DNA of 64,000 nt from an uncultured Oscillospiraceae bacterium (GCA_934512135.1 CAKSWT010000017.1:1-64000), one strand, 5' to 3'; positions 51,903-61,043 are shown, counted from the stretch's first letter. Notes: generated from the letters alone by a model not told the origin. Numbers and translations are program-made.

Positions 51903-53693
51903 ATGAAACAGACAAAGTTTCTGGCGCTGATTCTGGCGCTGGCAATGATGCTGGGTCTCATGAGTGCCTGCGGCGACAACAAGTCCAGCGCCGCTTCCAC
52001 CGCCCCCGCATCTGCCAAGGAAACCACAGCAGAAGAGTCCAAGGCCCCTCAGGCTCCCGCAGACTCTGCAGAGGAGACCTCCGCGCTGGAGGGCGGCGCC
52101 ACTGTGGCCAAGACCGTAGGCGATCCCTTTGAGGCCATGGACCAGGAGTTCATCACCTATCCTCTGGAGGGAGACAACACCATCACCATGTGGTACTACA
52201 TCCCCGGCTATCAGGACTTTATGGATTCCAACTACAGCTTTAACGCCCTGAAAACCGCTGAGGCGGCCACCGGCGTAAAGCTGGAATTCACCGAGGTCAG
52301 CGCCCAGTCTGCCAGCGAGCTCTTCAATGTGATGGTGGCCGGCGGCGACTACCCCGACCTGCTGCCCGTTATGGAGTACTACTCCGGCGGCCTGTCCAAG
52401 GCCTATGAGGACGGCGTCATTGTTGACATCAACGAGTACATGGATGACAACATGCCCAACTATCTGGCAGTTCGTGACTGCCTGGACGAGAAGACCGTAA
52501 AGGCTACCTTCACCGAGGATATGACCCTTGCCTTCTATCAGATCAAGGACGGCACCTACTCCGGCAACGGCCTGGTTTCCCGCGCTGACTGGATCAAGGC
52601 ACAGAACGTGGCCTTCTCCGGGGATGTGATCGGCCTGGACGAGTTCACCGATTACCTCCGTACCATTCATGATGCTTACAACTGCTCCAACACCCTTTAT
52701 ATGTATGACGGCACCGTGGGCCTTATGGAGGCTGCATTCGACACCGAGCTGCCCGTTCTGAAGGGCGACGGCTTCATGACCTCCATCACCTCCGCCATCT
52801 TCCGCAAGGGCGACGAGGTTATGTCCGGCTGGACCACCGACGGCTACCGCGAGTATCTGGAGTGGGTGCTCCAGATGATGGACGAGGGCATTATGGCCAA
52901 GGACTTCCTGTCTCTGGACACCGACCGCGGCGTTATGAATAGCCTGCAGGCTTCCGGCGCCATCGGTGTATGGCAGTCCAACGCCGACAAGATCAGCGAG
53001 ATTATTGATTTCTATGGTGCTGATTATCCCGAGCTGGAAATCACCGCAATTCCCCGTGTTGCGCAGGATCCCACCGCACAGTACGTCTGGAACGATGAGA
53101 CCGCTCTGGTTGCCACCAACGCCGGCTTCTCCCTGTCCTCCAACTGCAAGAACCCTGAGCTGGTTTGCCAGTGGGAGAACTACTTCTGGACCACCGACGG
53201 CTACTATCTTGCCAACTACGGCACCGAGGGTGAGAGCTATCATATGGACGGCGACACCCCCGTATTCGACTGGGATCAGCCTGTGACCGTGACCGGCCGC
53301 AACGCTCCCAACGCCGAGATGGCACAGCAGCTGTTCACCATGATCCGCTTCGCTTCCTTCTATGTGGACAACGACATGCTGCTGGCCACTTTCCCCCAGA
53401 CCGGTCTGGACGCAGTTGAGCTGTGGACCATCGACGGTTCCACTGATGACCGCAACTACCCCTCTGCTGTGAAGAACACCTTCACCACCGACGAGTCCCT
53501 GGAGATTGCCAACTACGAGTCCGACCTGCTCACCTATGCATCCGAGCAGTGCCTGAAGTTCCTGGATGGCTCTCTGGAGCTCAACGACGCCAACTGGAAC
53601 GAGTTTGTAGACACCTGCAACTCCATGGGTCTCCCTGAGATCGTGGCAGTGTATCAGAACGCCTACGACGAGTATCAGGCCGGCGACCGCTAA
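51903..53693 (+). CDS. Extracellular solute-binding lipoprotein (ABC-type, sugar/oligosaccharide-like)
   Basis: 596 residues. Lipobox GLMSACG (Cys23), an Ala/Glu/Ser-rich spacer (to about 65), then a type-2 periplasmic-binding fold of the family-1 kind (TITMWYYIPGY; FNVMVAGGDYPDLLPV; YNCSNTLYMYDGT). Such proteins deliver carbohydrates to an ABC importer, but no permease or ATPase is adjacent, so it is an orphan. Codons are strongly biased (C-ending, CGC for Arg), unlike most neighbours, which suggests very high expression. The ATG at 51903 follows ggaaaggag; upstream frame is leader. Confidence 0.88.
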   Translation: MKQTKFLALILALAMMLGLMSACGDNKSSAASTAPASAKETTAEESKAPQAPADSAEETSALEGGATVAKTVGDPFEAMDQEFITYPLEGDNTITMWYYIPGYQDFMDSNYSFNALKTAEAATGVKLEFTEVSAQSASELFNVMVAGGDYPDLLPVMEYYSGGLSKAYEDGVIVDINEYMDDNMPNYLAVRDCLDEKTVKATFTEDMTLAFYQIKDGTYSGNGLVSRADWIKAQNVAFSGDVIGLDEFTDYLRTIHDAYNCSNTLYMYDGTVGLMEAAFDTELPVLKGDGFMTSITSAIFRKGDEVMSGWTTDGYREYLEWVLQMMDEGIMAKDFLSLDTDRGVMNSLQASGAIGVWQSNADKISEIIDFYGADYPELEITAIPRVAQDPTAQYVWNDETALVATNAGFSLSSNCKNPELVCQWENYFWTTDGYYLANYGTEGESYHMDGDTPVFDWDQPVTVTGRNAPNAEMAQQLFTMIRFASFYVDNDMLLATFPQTGLDAVELWTIDGSTDDRNYPSAVKNTFTTDESLEIANYESDLLTYASEQCLKFLDGSLELNDANWNEFVDTCNSMGLPEIVAVYQNAYDEYQAGDR

Positions 53694-53700
53694 TATGGCA

Positions 53701-53731
53701 ACAGGGCCCGCTCCCAAGGGAGCGGGCCCTG
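53701..53731 (+). terminator. Terminator of the solute-binding lipoprotein gene
   Basis: 14-bp GC-rich stem acagggcccgctcc and complement, then tttgtc. Confidence 0.8.
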
Positions 53732-53801
53732 TTTGTCGAAAAAGCCGGAAGGCTTTTCCAACAAACTAAGCCAGGCCAGAGGAACATCCTCTGGCCTGGC
53801 T
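53732..53801. repeat. Dispersed intergenic hairpin repeat, copy C
   Basis: First module TTTGTCGAAAAAGCC-ggaa-GGCTTTTCCAACAAA (53732-53765, 13 of 15 pairs). Second module AGCCAGGCCAGAGGA-aca-TCCTCTGGCCTGGCT (53769-53801, perfect); its 15-base arms are identical to those at 45772-45804 while the loop differs. It lies between convergent genes. Confidence 0.8.
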
Positions 53802-53814
53802 CAGTCATATAGGA

Positions 53815-55218
53815 TTACTTGTCCTGATAGAACACCTTCATGGCCTTCCGGGTCATGTAGCAGTCCATTTTTGAGACCACCTCAATGGGAGCGTGCATAC
53901 TGAGCACCGGTACACCGGTGTCCAGGGTGAGAATGTTGCGGTTGGCCATATACTGGGCCACGGTTCCGCCGCCGCCGGCGTCTACCTTGCCCAGCTCGCC
54001 CATCTGCCATACCACGCCGCCTTCCTTGCACAGCCGGCGGATTTTGGCCACGAACTCGGCCGGAGCATCGGAGGAACCGGATTTCCCTCTGGCACCGGTG
54101 TACTTCATAAAGCACACGCCGCAGTTCAGGTGGGCGTTGTTGGCCTTCTCACAGGGCTCGGGATAGCTGGGGTCGAAGGCGTTGGTCACGTCGGCGGAGA
54201 GGCACTGGGAATGCCGGAAGCACTCCCGGAGGGGTGCGCCCTGGGCCTGGCACAGGCAGTCCATAAAGTATTCAAAGGCCTGGGACTCCATGCCGGTAAT
54301 GCCCATAGAGCCAATTTCCTCCTTGTCGGCCAGACAGCAGACGGCGGTATACTCCGGCACGTCCTCCAGGGCCAGCAGAGCGTCCAGAGCGGCGAAGGAG
54401 CAGCTGCGGTCATCGTGGCCGTAGGCGGCGATCATGCTGCGGTCAAAGCCCAGCTCTCTGGCCTTGGCGGCGGGGACCATAATAAGCTCTGCGGAGAGGA
54501 AGTCCTCCTCGGTGATGCCGTACTGCTCCTGGAGGAACATCAAAATGGCGAGCTTTACGCTGTCGCTGCCCTCGTCCTCGGGGAGGGGAACGGAGCCCAC
54601 CAGCACATTGAGATTTTCACCGGAAACGCCGGCGGCCAGGGTCTTTTTCATCTGGTCCTCTGCCAAGTGAATGAGAAGGTCTGTGACAATGAAAACAGGG
54701 TCGTCGTCCTTTTCTCCGACGCAGATCTCCACCAGGGTGCCGTCCTGCTTCACCACCACGCCGTGAATGGCCATGGGAACCGTGGTCCACTGGTATTTCT
54801 TAATGCCGCCGTAGTAGTGGGTCTTGAAAAAGGCCATCTGGTCCTCCTCGTAGAGGGGGTTGGGCTTGAGATCCAGACGGGGGTTGTCGATGTGGGCTGC
54901 GGTAATCCGGGTGCCCTGGCTGAGGGGCCGCTTGCCGATGACTGCCAGGTTGATGGCTTTGCCGCAGACGGTCTGGTAGACCTTGGTGCCCGGGGTCATC
55001 TCCATGCCCGGGGTATAGGGCCGGAACCCATGGGCCTCGGCCTGACGGGTGGCCTCCCGAACGGCTTCCCGCTCGGTCTTAGCGGCGTTCAGGAAGGAGA
55101 TGTACCGCTGGCTGTAGGCCTCCATGGCGGCCCGATCCTCCTGGGAGATCACGGCGTAGCCATTGGTGGGCTTGTACAGCAGGGCCTTGCGCTGAGCTTC
55201 ATACTTGGATTCGCTCAT
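53815..55218 (-). CDS. M18-family aminopeptidase
   Basis: 467 residues. Two-metal M18 motifs are TAAHIDNPRLDLKP, LADKEEIGSMG, AYGHDDRS and LSMHAPIEV. These form large tetrahedral oligomers and trim acidic or neutral N-terminal residues from peptides. It is the last gene of the minus-strand prfA-tsaC-coaE run, 15 bases after coaE. The ATG at 55218 (MSESKYE) is chosen because aaaggatg precedes it by six bases; an ATG three codons earlier overlaps that site. Confidence 0.93.
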   Translation of the reverse strand: MSESKYEAQRKALLYKPTNGYAVISQEDRAAMEAYSQRYISFLNAAKTEREAVREATRQAEAHGFRPYTPGMEMTPGTKVYQTVCGKAINLAVIGKRPLSQGTRITAAHIDNPRLDLKPNPLYEEDQMAFFKTHYYGGIKKYQWTTVPMAIHGVVVKQDGTLVEICVGEKDDDPVFIVTDLLIHLAEDQMKKTLAAGVSGENLNVLVGSVPLPEDEGSDSVKLAILMFLQEQYGITEEDFLSAELIMVPAAKARELGFDRSMIAAYGHDDRSCSFAALDALLALEDVPEYTAVCCLADKEEIGSMGITGMESQAFEYFMDCLCQAQGAPLRECFRHSQCLSADVTNAFDPSYPEPCEKANNAHLNCGVCFMKYTGARGKSGSSDAPAEFVAKIRRLCKEGGVVWQMGELGKVDAGGGGTVAQYMANRNILTLDTGVPVLSMHAPIEVVSKMDCYMTRKAMKVFYQDK

Positions 55219-55233
55219 CTGTAACATCCTTTC

Positions 55234-55824
55234 TTATTGTAAAATAGTATCTAACAGCTGATCGCACTGACGGGCAAAGGCCTCCGGCGAATCAGCGTCG
55301 TTAAACAGGGTATAGTCGCAGCGGCTGGAATAGTATTCCCCGGGCTGCTGGGCGGAAATACGGAGCCGGGCGTACTCCTGGGAAATGTGATCCCGGGCCA
55401 TCAGCCGCCGGACCCGGGTCTCCACCGGCGCGACGACGGCAATGGTGTACCGGCAGCGCTGGGGCAGTTCTCCCTCCAGCAGGTTGATGGCATCAATGGC
55501 GGCCAGGGGAACCCCCTGGGCCTCGGCCTCCCGGAGCCGGCGGTCCGTTTCTGCCAAAATAAACTGCCCGGTGATGTCGTTCAGATCCTGGAGGGCCTGG
55601 GGATCGGCAAAGACAATGCGGCCCAAGGCCTTCCGGTCCAAAACGCCGTCTCGGATGACCCCGGGGAACCTGGCGTCCAGGGCCCTGCGGAGGTCGTCGC
55701 TGGTTTCCAGCAGCTGGTGATAGACGGCGTCCAGATCCAGCACACAGCCGCCGCGGGCTTCAATGCGCTGAAGGGCGGTGGTTTTCCCGCTGCCGGTGGG
55801 GCCGGTGATGCCGAGAATGATCAT
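55234..55824 (-). CDS. coaE: Dephospho-CoA kinase
   Basis: 196 residues, standard length. P-loop GITGPTGSGKTT at the start and DLDAVYHQLL (usually DAD) in the substrate region. It phosphorylates the ribose 3'-hydroxyl of dephospho-CoA, the last step of CoA synthesis. It overlaps tsaC by four bases, so the genes are translationally coupled. Confidence 0.93.
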   Translation of the reverse strand: MIILGITGPTGSGKTTALQRIEARGGCVLDLDAVYHQLLETSDDLRRALDARFPGVIRDGVLDRKALGRIVFADPQALQDLNDITGQFILAETDRRLREAEAQGVPLAAIDAINLLEGELPQRCRYTIAVVAPVETRVRRLMARDHISQEYARLRISAQQPGEYYSSRCDYTLFNDADSPEAFARQCDQLLDTILQ

Positions 55825-56855
55825 GGAATGTCATCTCCTTCTACCATGTGAAAGCCGGCGGCCTTTTTCAGCCGATTGGCCACGGCGTAGGTCACGCCGC
55901 CGCCTACGGGGCAGCGGGCGTAGATGGTCTTGATGTCGCTGCGGTCCAGCTCCCGCAGGGCTGCAAACAGTCCCTGGGCCAGCGTTTCCGGAGCGGACGC
56001 TGAGCCGTAGGCCAGGGCGGAGCCCTGGGGGTAGAGGTTCAGTTCCTCCTGAAAGCACAGGACCCGGTCCTGGGGGCCCAACCGGGAGCGAATATAATGG
56101 GCGGCCCCCTGGGCGGAGCCGGTGACGATAATCACATCCCCGGCGGGGGTGTAGTGAGTGTATTTCATCCCCGGGGCCCGAACCACGGCGTCCTGGGCTA
56201 CCTCGCCTACCACGGCCTTGTCCACATCCAGAACGCCCAATACCTCCCGGAGCAGCTCCGGACCGATGCCGCCGGGGCGCAGCAGCCGGGGTCGGGGGCC
56301 GGTCAGGTCCACAATGGTGGATTCCACGCCCACGGAGCAGGGGCCGCCGTCCACCACGGCGTCGATTTTCCCGTCCATGTCGTGAAGCACATGCTGGGCG
56401 GTGGTGGGGCTGGGTTTCCCGGAGGTGTTGGCGGAGGGAGCGGCAATGGGGACGCCGGCGGCCTGAATAATGGCCCGGGTCAGGGCGTTGTCCGGGCAGC
56501 GGATGCCCACGGTATCCAGACCGGCGGTGGTGCGCCGGGGCACCACCGGGCGGGCCGGAAGAATGATGGTCAGGGGACCGGGCCAGAACCGCTCCATCAG
56601 CACCCAGGCGGCCTGGGGTACGTCATGACAGAAATCCTCCACCTGGTCCGGGCCGGACACATGGAGAATCAGCGGATTGTCCTGGGGACGGCCCTTGGCC
56701 TGGAAAATCTTCAGTACCGCATCAGGGTCCAGGCCGTTGGCGCCCAGACCGTAGACGGTTTCCGTGGGAATGCCCAAAAGGCCTCCCTGTTGAATGATCC
56801 GGGCGGCCCGGGACAGGGTCTCCGGGGCATCCGCCTGTAAAAGCTCTGTTTTCAT
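55821..56855 (-). CDS. tsaC: L-threonylcarbamoyladenylate synthase (TsaC/Sua5)
   Basis: 344 residues, the long Sua5 form. The YrdC domain shows GLLGIPTETVYGLGANG and KGRPQDNPLILHV; a Sua5 C-terminal domain (about 225-344) is attached by a linker. It makes the threonylcarbamoyl-AMP used to form t6A37 in ANN-decoding tRNAs. It overlaps prfA and coaE by four bases each. Confidence 0.94.
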   Translation of the reverse strand: MKTELLQADAPETLSRAARIIQQGGLLGIPTETVYGLGANGLDPDAVLKIFQAKGRPQDNPLILHVSGPDQVEDFCHDVPQAAWVLMERFWPGPLTIILPARPVVPRRTTAGLDTVGIRCPDNALTRAIIQAAGVPIAAPSANTSGKPSPTTAQHVLHDMDGKIDAVVDGGPCSVGVESTIVDLTGPRPRLLRPGGIGPELLREVLGVLDVDKAVVGEVAQDAVVRAPGMKYTHYTPAGDVIIVTGSAQGAAHYIRSRLGPQDRVLCFQEELNLYPQGSALAYGSASAPETLAQGLFAALRELDRSDIKTIYARCPVGGGVTYAVANRLKKAAGFHMVEGDDIP

Positions 56856-57928
56856 CGGTCCTCTTGCTCCTGACTGAGCTTCTCCGCCTGGTCGGCGGTG
56901 ATCAGCCCATCGATGATCTCGTCCAGGTCTCCGTCCATGATCTCGTTGATGCGGTACAGCGTCAGGCCAATGCGGTGATCGGTGACCCGGGACTGGGGAA
57001 AGTTATAGGTGCGTATTTTTTCGTTCCGCATGCCCATGCCCACCTGGCTTCGCTTTTCCGCGGAGACCTGGGCCGCCTGGGCCGCCTGCTGCGCCTGATA
57101 GAGCCGGGAATAGAGAATCCGCATGGCCTTTTCCCGGTTCTGGACCTGGCTCCGCTCCTGCTGGCACTCCACCACAGTGCCTGTGGGAATATGAATCAGC
57201 CGAACGGCAGAGGAGGTCTTGTTGATGTGCTGCCCTCCGGCGCCGGAGGAGCGGAACACCTCCATTTTGATGTCGGCGGGGTTTAGGTGGACCTCCACCT
57301 CGTCCACCTCCGGCATCACCGCCACCGTGGCAGTGGAGGTGTGGACCCGGCCGCCGGATTCCGTTTCCGGCACCCGCTGCACCCGATGCACACCGCTTTC
57401 AAACTTCAGCCGGGAATATACGTCGGTGCCGGATACCAGGCAGATGACTTCCTTGATGCCGCCCAACTCCGTTTCGTTCAGGGAGGTGATCTCCAGATTC
57501 CAGCCCCGCTTCTCTGCGTACATATGGTACATCCGGAACAGCGAGTGGGCAAACAGGGCGCTTTCCTCCCCACCCACGCCGGCGCGGATCTCCAAAATAA
57601 TGTTTTTGTCGTCGTTGGGGTCCTTGGGGAGAAGCAGTAGCTTCAGCTCCTGCTCCAACTGGGGAAGCTGGGCCTTGGCTTCGTTTAGCTCCTCCTGACA
57701 CAGGTCGCGGAGCTCCGGCTCCTGGGACTCTGCAAGCATCTCCAGCAAATCGGAGACGGTTTGCTTCTGGCGGAGAAACCGGCGATAGGCGTGGACCACA
57801 GGCTCCAGATCCCGCTGCTCCTTTAACAGGCGGGCCGCCTGCTTGGGGTCGTCATAGAAATCCGGCCGGGTGGTCATATCGCCCAGCTCCAGATAGCGGT
57901 TTTCCACCACCTTTAATTTATCCAGCAT
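56852..57928 (-). CDS. prfA: Peptide chain release factor 1
   Basis: 358 residues. The GGQ motif is intact in GAGGQHINKTSSAVRL, and the RF1 type is supported by the PET-like anticodon region (VQRVPETESGGRVHTST). It releases peptides at UAA and UAG. The usual partner prmC, which methylates the GGQ glutamine, is not adjacent; an rlmA-type methyltransferase takes its place upstream. The ATG follows gcaggagg. Confidence 0.97.
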   Translation of the reverse strand: MLDKLKVVENRYLELGDMTTRPDFYDDPKQAARLLKEQRDLEPVVHAYRRFLRQKQTVSDLLEMLAESQEPELRDLCQEELNEAKAQLPQLEQELKLLLLPKDPNDDKNIILEIRAGVGGEESALFAHSLFRMYHMYAEKRGWNLEITSLNETELGGIKEVICLVSGTDVYSRLKFESGVHRVQRVPETESGGRVHTSTATVAVMPEVDEVEVHLNPADIKMEVFRSSGAGGQHINKTSSAVRLIHIPTGTVVECQQERSQVQNREKAMRILYSRLYQAQQAAQAAQVSAEKRSQVGMGMRNEKIRTYNFPQSRVTDHRIGLTLYRINEIMDGDLDEIIDGLITADQAEKLSQEQEDR

Positions 57929-57963
57929 AATCTGTCCTCCTGCAATCTTGAGACACTATCATA

Positions 57964-58800
57964 TCACATCCCGGCGTCAGGCGCAACGGCCTGATACACC
58001 CGGAACAGCACCTGGGCGGTATCGGAAAGGGACTGGGCCTGGGCGGCCCGCCGGGCGCCCTCCTGGGTGATGCGCCAGACGTGAGGGGTCATCCGCAGAA
58101 GCTGCTGCACCTCGGTGCCGGAGGTGAGCTCCACGGGAAAGCAGAGCGTTTCCTCCCGGAGCAGCCGGAAGCCGGGATAGTCCAGGGCGGCCTTGGGGGC
58201 CTTTTCCGTGAGTCGGGCGTAGATCAGGGACTTGAGCCCCAGCAGATGGTCCCGGCCTGCGGTGACCTCCAGATAAATTCCTCCCGGTCTTAAGACCCGG
58301 AAAAACTCTCCTGGAACACACAGGGCGAACATGCTCATCACCAGATCCATGGAGCGGTCCCGTACCGGAAGATGTGCGGCGGAGGCGGCGGCCCACAGGG
58401 CCTGCTTATTCCTCACGGCGGCATACCGCACTGCGTCCTTGGAGATGTCCACCCCCAGGAAGTGACCTGCGGGACAGCGGGCCTGTAGCTGGGTCATGTA
58501 GTAGCCCTCGCCGCAGCCTGCGTCCAGCACCCAAGGCGCCTCCGGCAGCAGGGGCAGAGTCAGCGCCAGCAGCCTGTCCACGATGGGCTGGTAAAAGCCC
58601 TGGTCCAGAAAGTCTCGCCGGGACTGGACCATATCCCGGGTGTCCCCGGGATGCTTGGAGTGCTTTTGCGTCACCGGAAGTAGGTTAACATAACCCTGCT
58701 TGGCAATGTCGAAGCAGTGCCGGGCGGGGCAGACAAAGCTGCGGTTCTCCCGGGACAGAGGCGCCCCACAGATTGGGCATCGCAAATAGGCTGTTTCCAT
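57964..58800 (-). CDS. rlmA: 23S rRNA (guanine-N1) methyltransferase, RlmA type
   Basis: 278 residues. The N-terminal zinc site CPICGAPL .. CPARHCFDIAKQGYVNLL is diagnostic of RlmA; a SAM-binding domain (VLDAGCGEGYYMTQL) follows. RlmA-I methylates G745 and RlmA-II G748 of 23S rRNA; which one this is cannot be told. Its ATG overlaps the upstream stop by one base (TGATG), so it is coupled to the M20 peptidase gene. Confidence 0.9.
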   Translation of the reverse strand: METAYLRCPICGAPLSRENRSFVCPARHCFDIAKQGYVNLLPVTQKHSKHPGDTRDMVQSRRDFLDQGFYQPIVDRLLALTLPLLPEAPWVLDAGCGEGYYMTQLQARCPAGHFLGVDISKDAVRYAAVRNKQALWAAASAAHLPVRDRSMDLVMSMFALCVPGEFFRVLRPGGIYLEVTAGRDHLLGLKSLIYARLTEKAPKAALDYPGFRLLREETLCFPVELTSGTEVQQLLRMTPHVWRITQEGARRAAQAQSLSDTAQVLFRVYQAVAPDAGM

Positions 58801-60227
58801 CAGCAGTTCCTCATGAGCCGCACAAAGAATTTGGCGGCATTGACGGTGTTTACGGTTCGGATGCGTTCATTGTTGCCGTGGACCGTGGATTTTTCCGCGC
58901 TTGTGACTTCCTTGGCGGAGAACCGGTACACATTGGGGCAGATCTCCCGCCAGTGGCGGGAATCCGTAGAAGCCACCATCAGATACGGGGTTACCACAGC
59001 CGCCGGCCAGGTGGCGTGAATGGCCTCCTGGAGAATATCCCAGCCCTGGGTCAGCGTGGAGTCCGGCTGGGGATCCGAGCAGAGAGCGGGAAGAATCTCA
59101 ATGGAGGGGTCCCTTATCATACGCCGGAGCCGGGCGATTACGGAGTCCCGGGTGTCCCCCCACAGCAGCCGCAGATTGGCAAACATGTCAGCCTCCGAGG
59201 GAATGACATTCCCGGCGGTGCTGCCGCTGGCCTGCGTCAGGGCAAAGGTGGTCTGGGAGGCTGCACCGATCATGCCGCCGGTTTTCCGGAGCCAGCGAAA
59301 ATACAGAGGCCGCAGGACCTGCCGGTTTGCCAGCAGCAGCCGGGTGGAGAAGCCGCAGTACCGTCCCATGGTGTCCACCAGAAGCTCCAGGGCCGGACCG
59401 GACCGCTGGGGAAAGGGATGTCGCCGGATCCGGTCCATGGCCCGGCACAGCCGAGGCAGGGGGTTGTCCCCGGTGGGGACCGAGGCGTGGCCGCCGGCAC
59501 TGCGGGCCACAAAGCGAAGATTGGCCGTTCCCTTTTCTCCGATGCCCACCATGGCGCAGGTCACCGGGGCGCCGGGGAAAAAGCCGTCCATAATGTCGCC
59601 GCCCTCGTCCAGAACAAAGGCGGGGGTGATGTGCCGTGCCACAAATACGTCCCGAATGGCCGGGGCAGTGGGGCCCATGATCTCCTCCTCTCCGGACAGC
59701 GCCAGGTAGATGTCGCGGGCAGGGGTGAAGCCGGTGGAGATCAAGTAGTCCATGGCCTCCAGTACGCCGCAGAGCTGATTTTTCATATCCAGTGCGCCCC
59801 GGCCCCAAAGAACGCCGTCCTCCAGCACGCCATCAAAGGGGGGCTTGTCCCAGAGCTCGGCGTGAGCGGGAACCACGTCGTAGTGGGAGAGAAACACGGC
59901 GGGCTGCTCCGGGCTGCGGCCCTTCCATCGGAGGAGCAGGCCGGTGGTGTGGATCCGTTCCACGGTGCAATGGGAGAACACATGGGGATAGCATTCCGGC
60001 AGCAGTCTCCGAAATTTTACGAATTCGGCCTCCTCTCGGAGCTCCGGCGTGGAGACGGTGCGGCAGCGGATCATACGCTGGAGGTGTTCCACGGCGGCAG
60101 AGGCGTCAATGGGAATGTCCTCCGGGACAACAGGGGCAGGCACCGGAGGACGGAACCGCCAGGTCCGGAGAAACAGGGCTCCCAGGAAAACCGCCAGCAG
60201 CCCGAGGAAAATCCAAAGTATCAGCAT
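58800..60227 (-). CDS. M20-family peptidase with N-terminal membrane anchor
   Basis: 475 residues. One N-terminal helix (about 2-22) anchors an M20 domain with metal ligands in VFLSHYDVVPA (His), WGRGALDMK (Asp) and ALSGEEEIMG (catalytic Glu). The arrangement resembles PM20D1/carboxypeptidase S, which cleave dipeptides or N-acyl amino acids. It may act outside the membrane. The ATG at 60227 is chosen over a TTG four codons earlier that lies inside the gggggat ribosome site. It is the first gene of the operon. Confidence 0.9.
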   Translation of the reverse strand: MLILWIFLGLLAVFLGALFLRTWRFRPPVPAPVVPEDIPIDASAAVEHLQRMIRCRTVSTPELREEAEFVKFRRLLPECYPHVFSHCTVERIHTTGLLLRWKGRSPEQPAVFLSHYDVVPAHAELWDKPPFDGVLEDGVLWGRGALDMKNQLCGVLEAMDYLISTGFTPARDIYLALSGEEEIMGPTAPAIRDVFVARHITPAFVLDEGGDIMDGFFPGAPVTCAMVGIGEKGTANLRFVARSAGGHASVPTGDNPLPRLCRAMDRIRRHPFPQRSGPALELLVDTMGRYCGFSTRLLLANRQVLRPLYFRWLRKTGGMIGAASQTTFALTQASGSTAGNVIPSEADMFANLRLLWGDTRDSVIARLRRMIRDPSIEILPALCSDPQPDSTLTQGWDILQEAIHATWPAAVVTPYLMVASTDSRHWREICPNVYRFSAKEVTSAEKSTVHGNNERIRTVNTVNAAKFFVRLMRNC

Positions 60228-60261
60228 AGAATCCCCCAAATCTCAAAAAATACATACATAT

Positions 60262-60303
60262 ATAGTACATCATTTTGACACGGTGGTCAAATCATGCTAT
60301 GAT
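60262..60303. promoter_or_regulatory. Interleaved divergent promoters with shared dyad
   Basis: Plus strand: TTGACA (60275-60280), N17, TATGAT (60298-60303). Minus strand: TTGACC (60285-60290), N17, TACTAT (60262-60267). The two -35 boxes lie within each other's spacers and together make TTGAC-N6-GTCAA. Confidence 0.8.
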
Positions 60304-60331
60304 ATAGTCAGAAAAATTTGGGGAGGAACCC

Positions 60332-60943
60332 GTGTTGGCAAGATTCAAGGACTTTATCGATCAGGTGACCTTTGAAGAGGTTTGGGCCCTGCTGTCGGCG
60401 GAGAGCCAGGATGTGGCGGAGTACCAACAGGCCTATGAGGATATTTTTCAGGAACTCAAGCAGGTGCAGCCGCAGGAAAACACCAGCCATATGACCATCA
60501 AGTTTGTTGTGGAGGAGGAGCCTCTGTGGAGCTTCTATTTTGAAGAGGATGATGCAGAGGAGGATGCGTCCCAGGAGACGGAAGAGCCCCAGGAGGGGGT
60601 GCTTCAGGTTTACGGCTTTGTGCCGGGAGATTCGGAGGGCTACGCCATTGGCCTGAAGCCGCCGGAGGTCCTGGTGGGACTGGATGTGGATCCGGAGACT
60701 GCGGAAGCCTATACTCCGGCGGAGATCGTGGCCCATTGCATGGCGGAAATGACCTATACCGCAACCATGGCCTCCAGTGCCTATGGCATGGAAAAGGACA
60801 TGGCCGGCGGCGGCCTGCTGGCCAGCCAGACCTGTATGAAGGAAGATATCCAGAATATCGACCTGGACAAGCTCCGCCAGGAGCTGGGCGTTCTGCCCAA
60901 GCCCGATGAGGACTACAAAACCAAATACGGATTTCTGTTTTGA
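60332..60943 (+). CDS. Conserved hypothetical protein
   Basis: 203 residues, acidic, no membrane segment. The opening (RFKDFIDQVTFEEVWALL) recalls an uncharacterised Firmicutes family (possibly DUF6557, from memory). A Glu/Asp-rich loop (about 68-88) interrupts it. The start is GTG at 60332, six bases after gggaggaa; TTG follows immediately. It is transcribed alone from a consensus promoter that overlaps the divergent operon promoter. No function can be assigned. Confidence 0.75.
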   Translation: MLARFKDFIDQVTFEEVWALLSAESQDVAEYQQAYEDIFQELKQVQPQENTSHMTIKFVVEEEPLWSFYFEEDDAEEDASQETEEPQEGVLQVYGFVPGDSEGYAIGLKPPEVLVGLDVDPETAEAYTPAEIVAHCMAEMTYTATMASSAYGMEKDMAGGGLLASQTCMKEDIQNIDLDKLRQELGVLPKPDEDYKTKYGFLF

Positions 60944-60960
60944 GCGGACTTTCGTCTGAA

Positions 60961-60990
60961 ATGTCCCCCGCTTGGCGGGGGACATTTTTC
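60961..60990 (+). terminator. Terminator of the hypothetical gene
   Basis: 11-bp stem atgtcccccgc and complement, loop ttg, then five T. Confidence 0.9.
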
Positions 60991-61043
60991 GTATAAACTG
61001 CCCGAAGCTGTACATGATAATTCCAAGGAAGTGAGGAATGATC

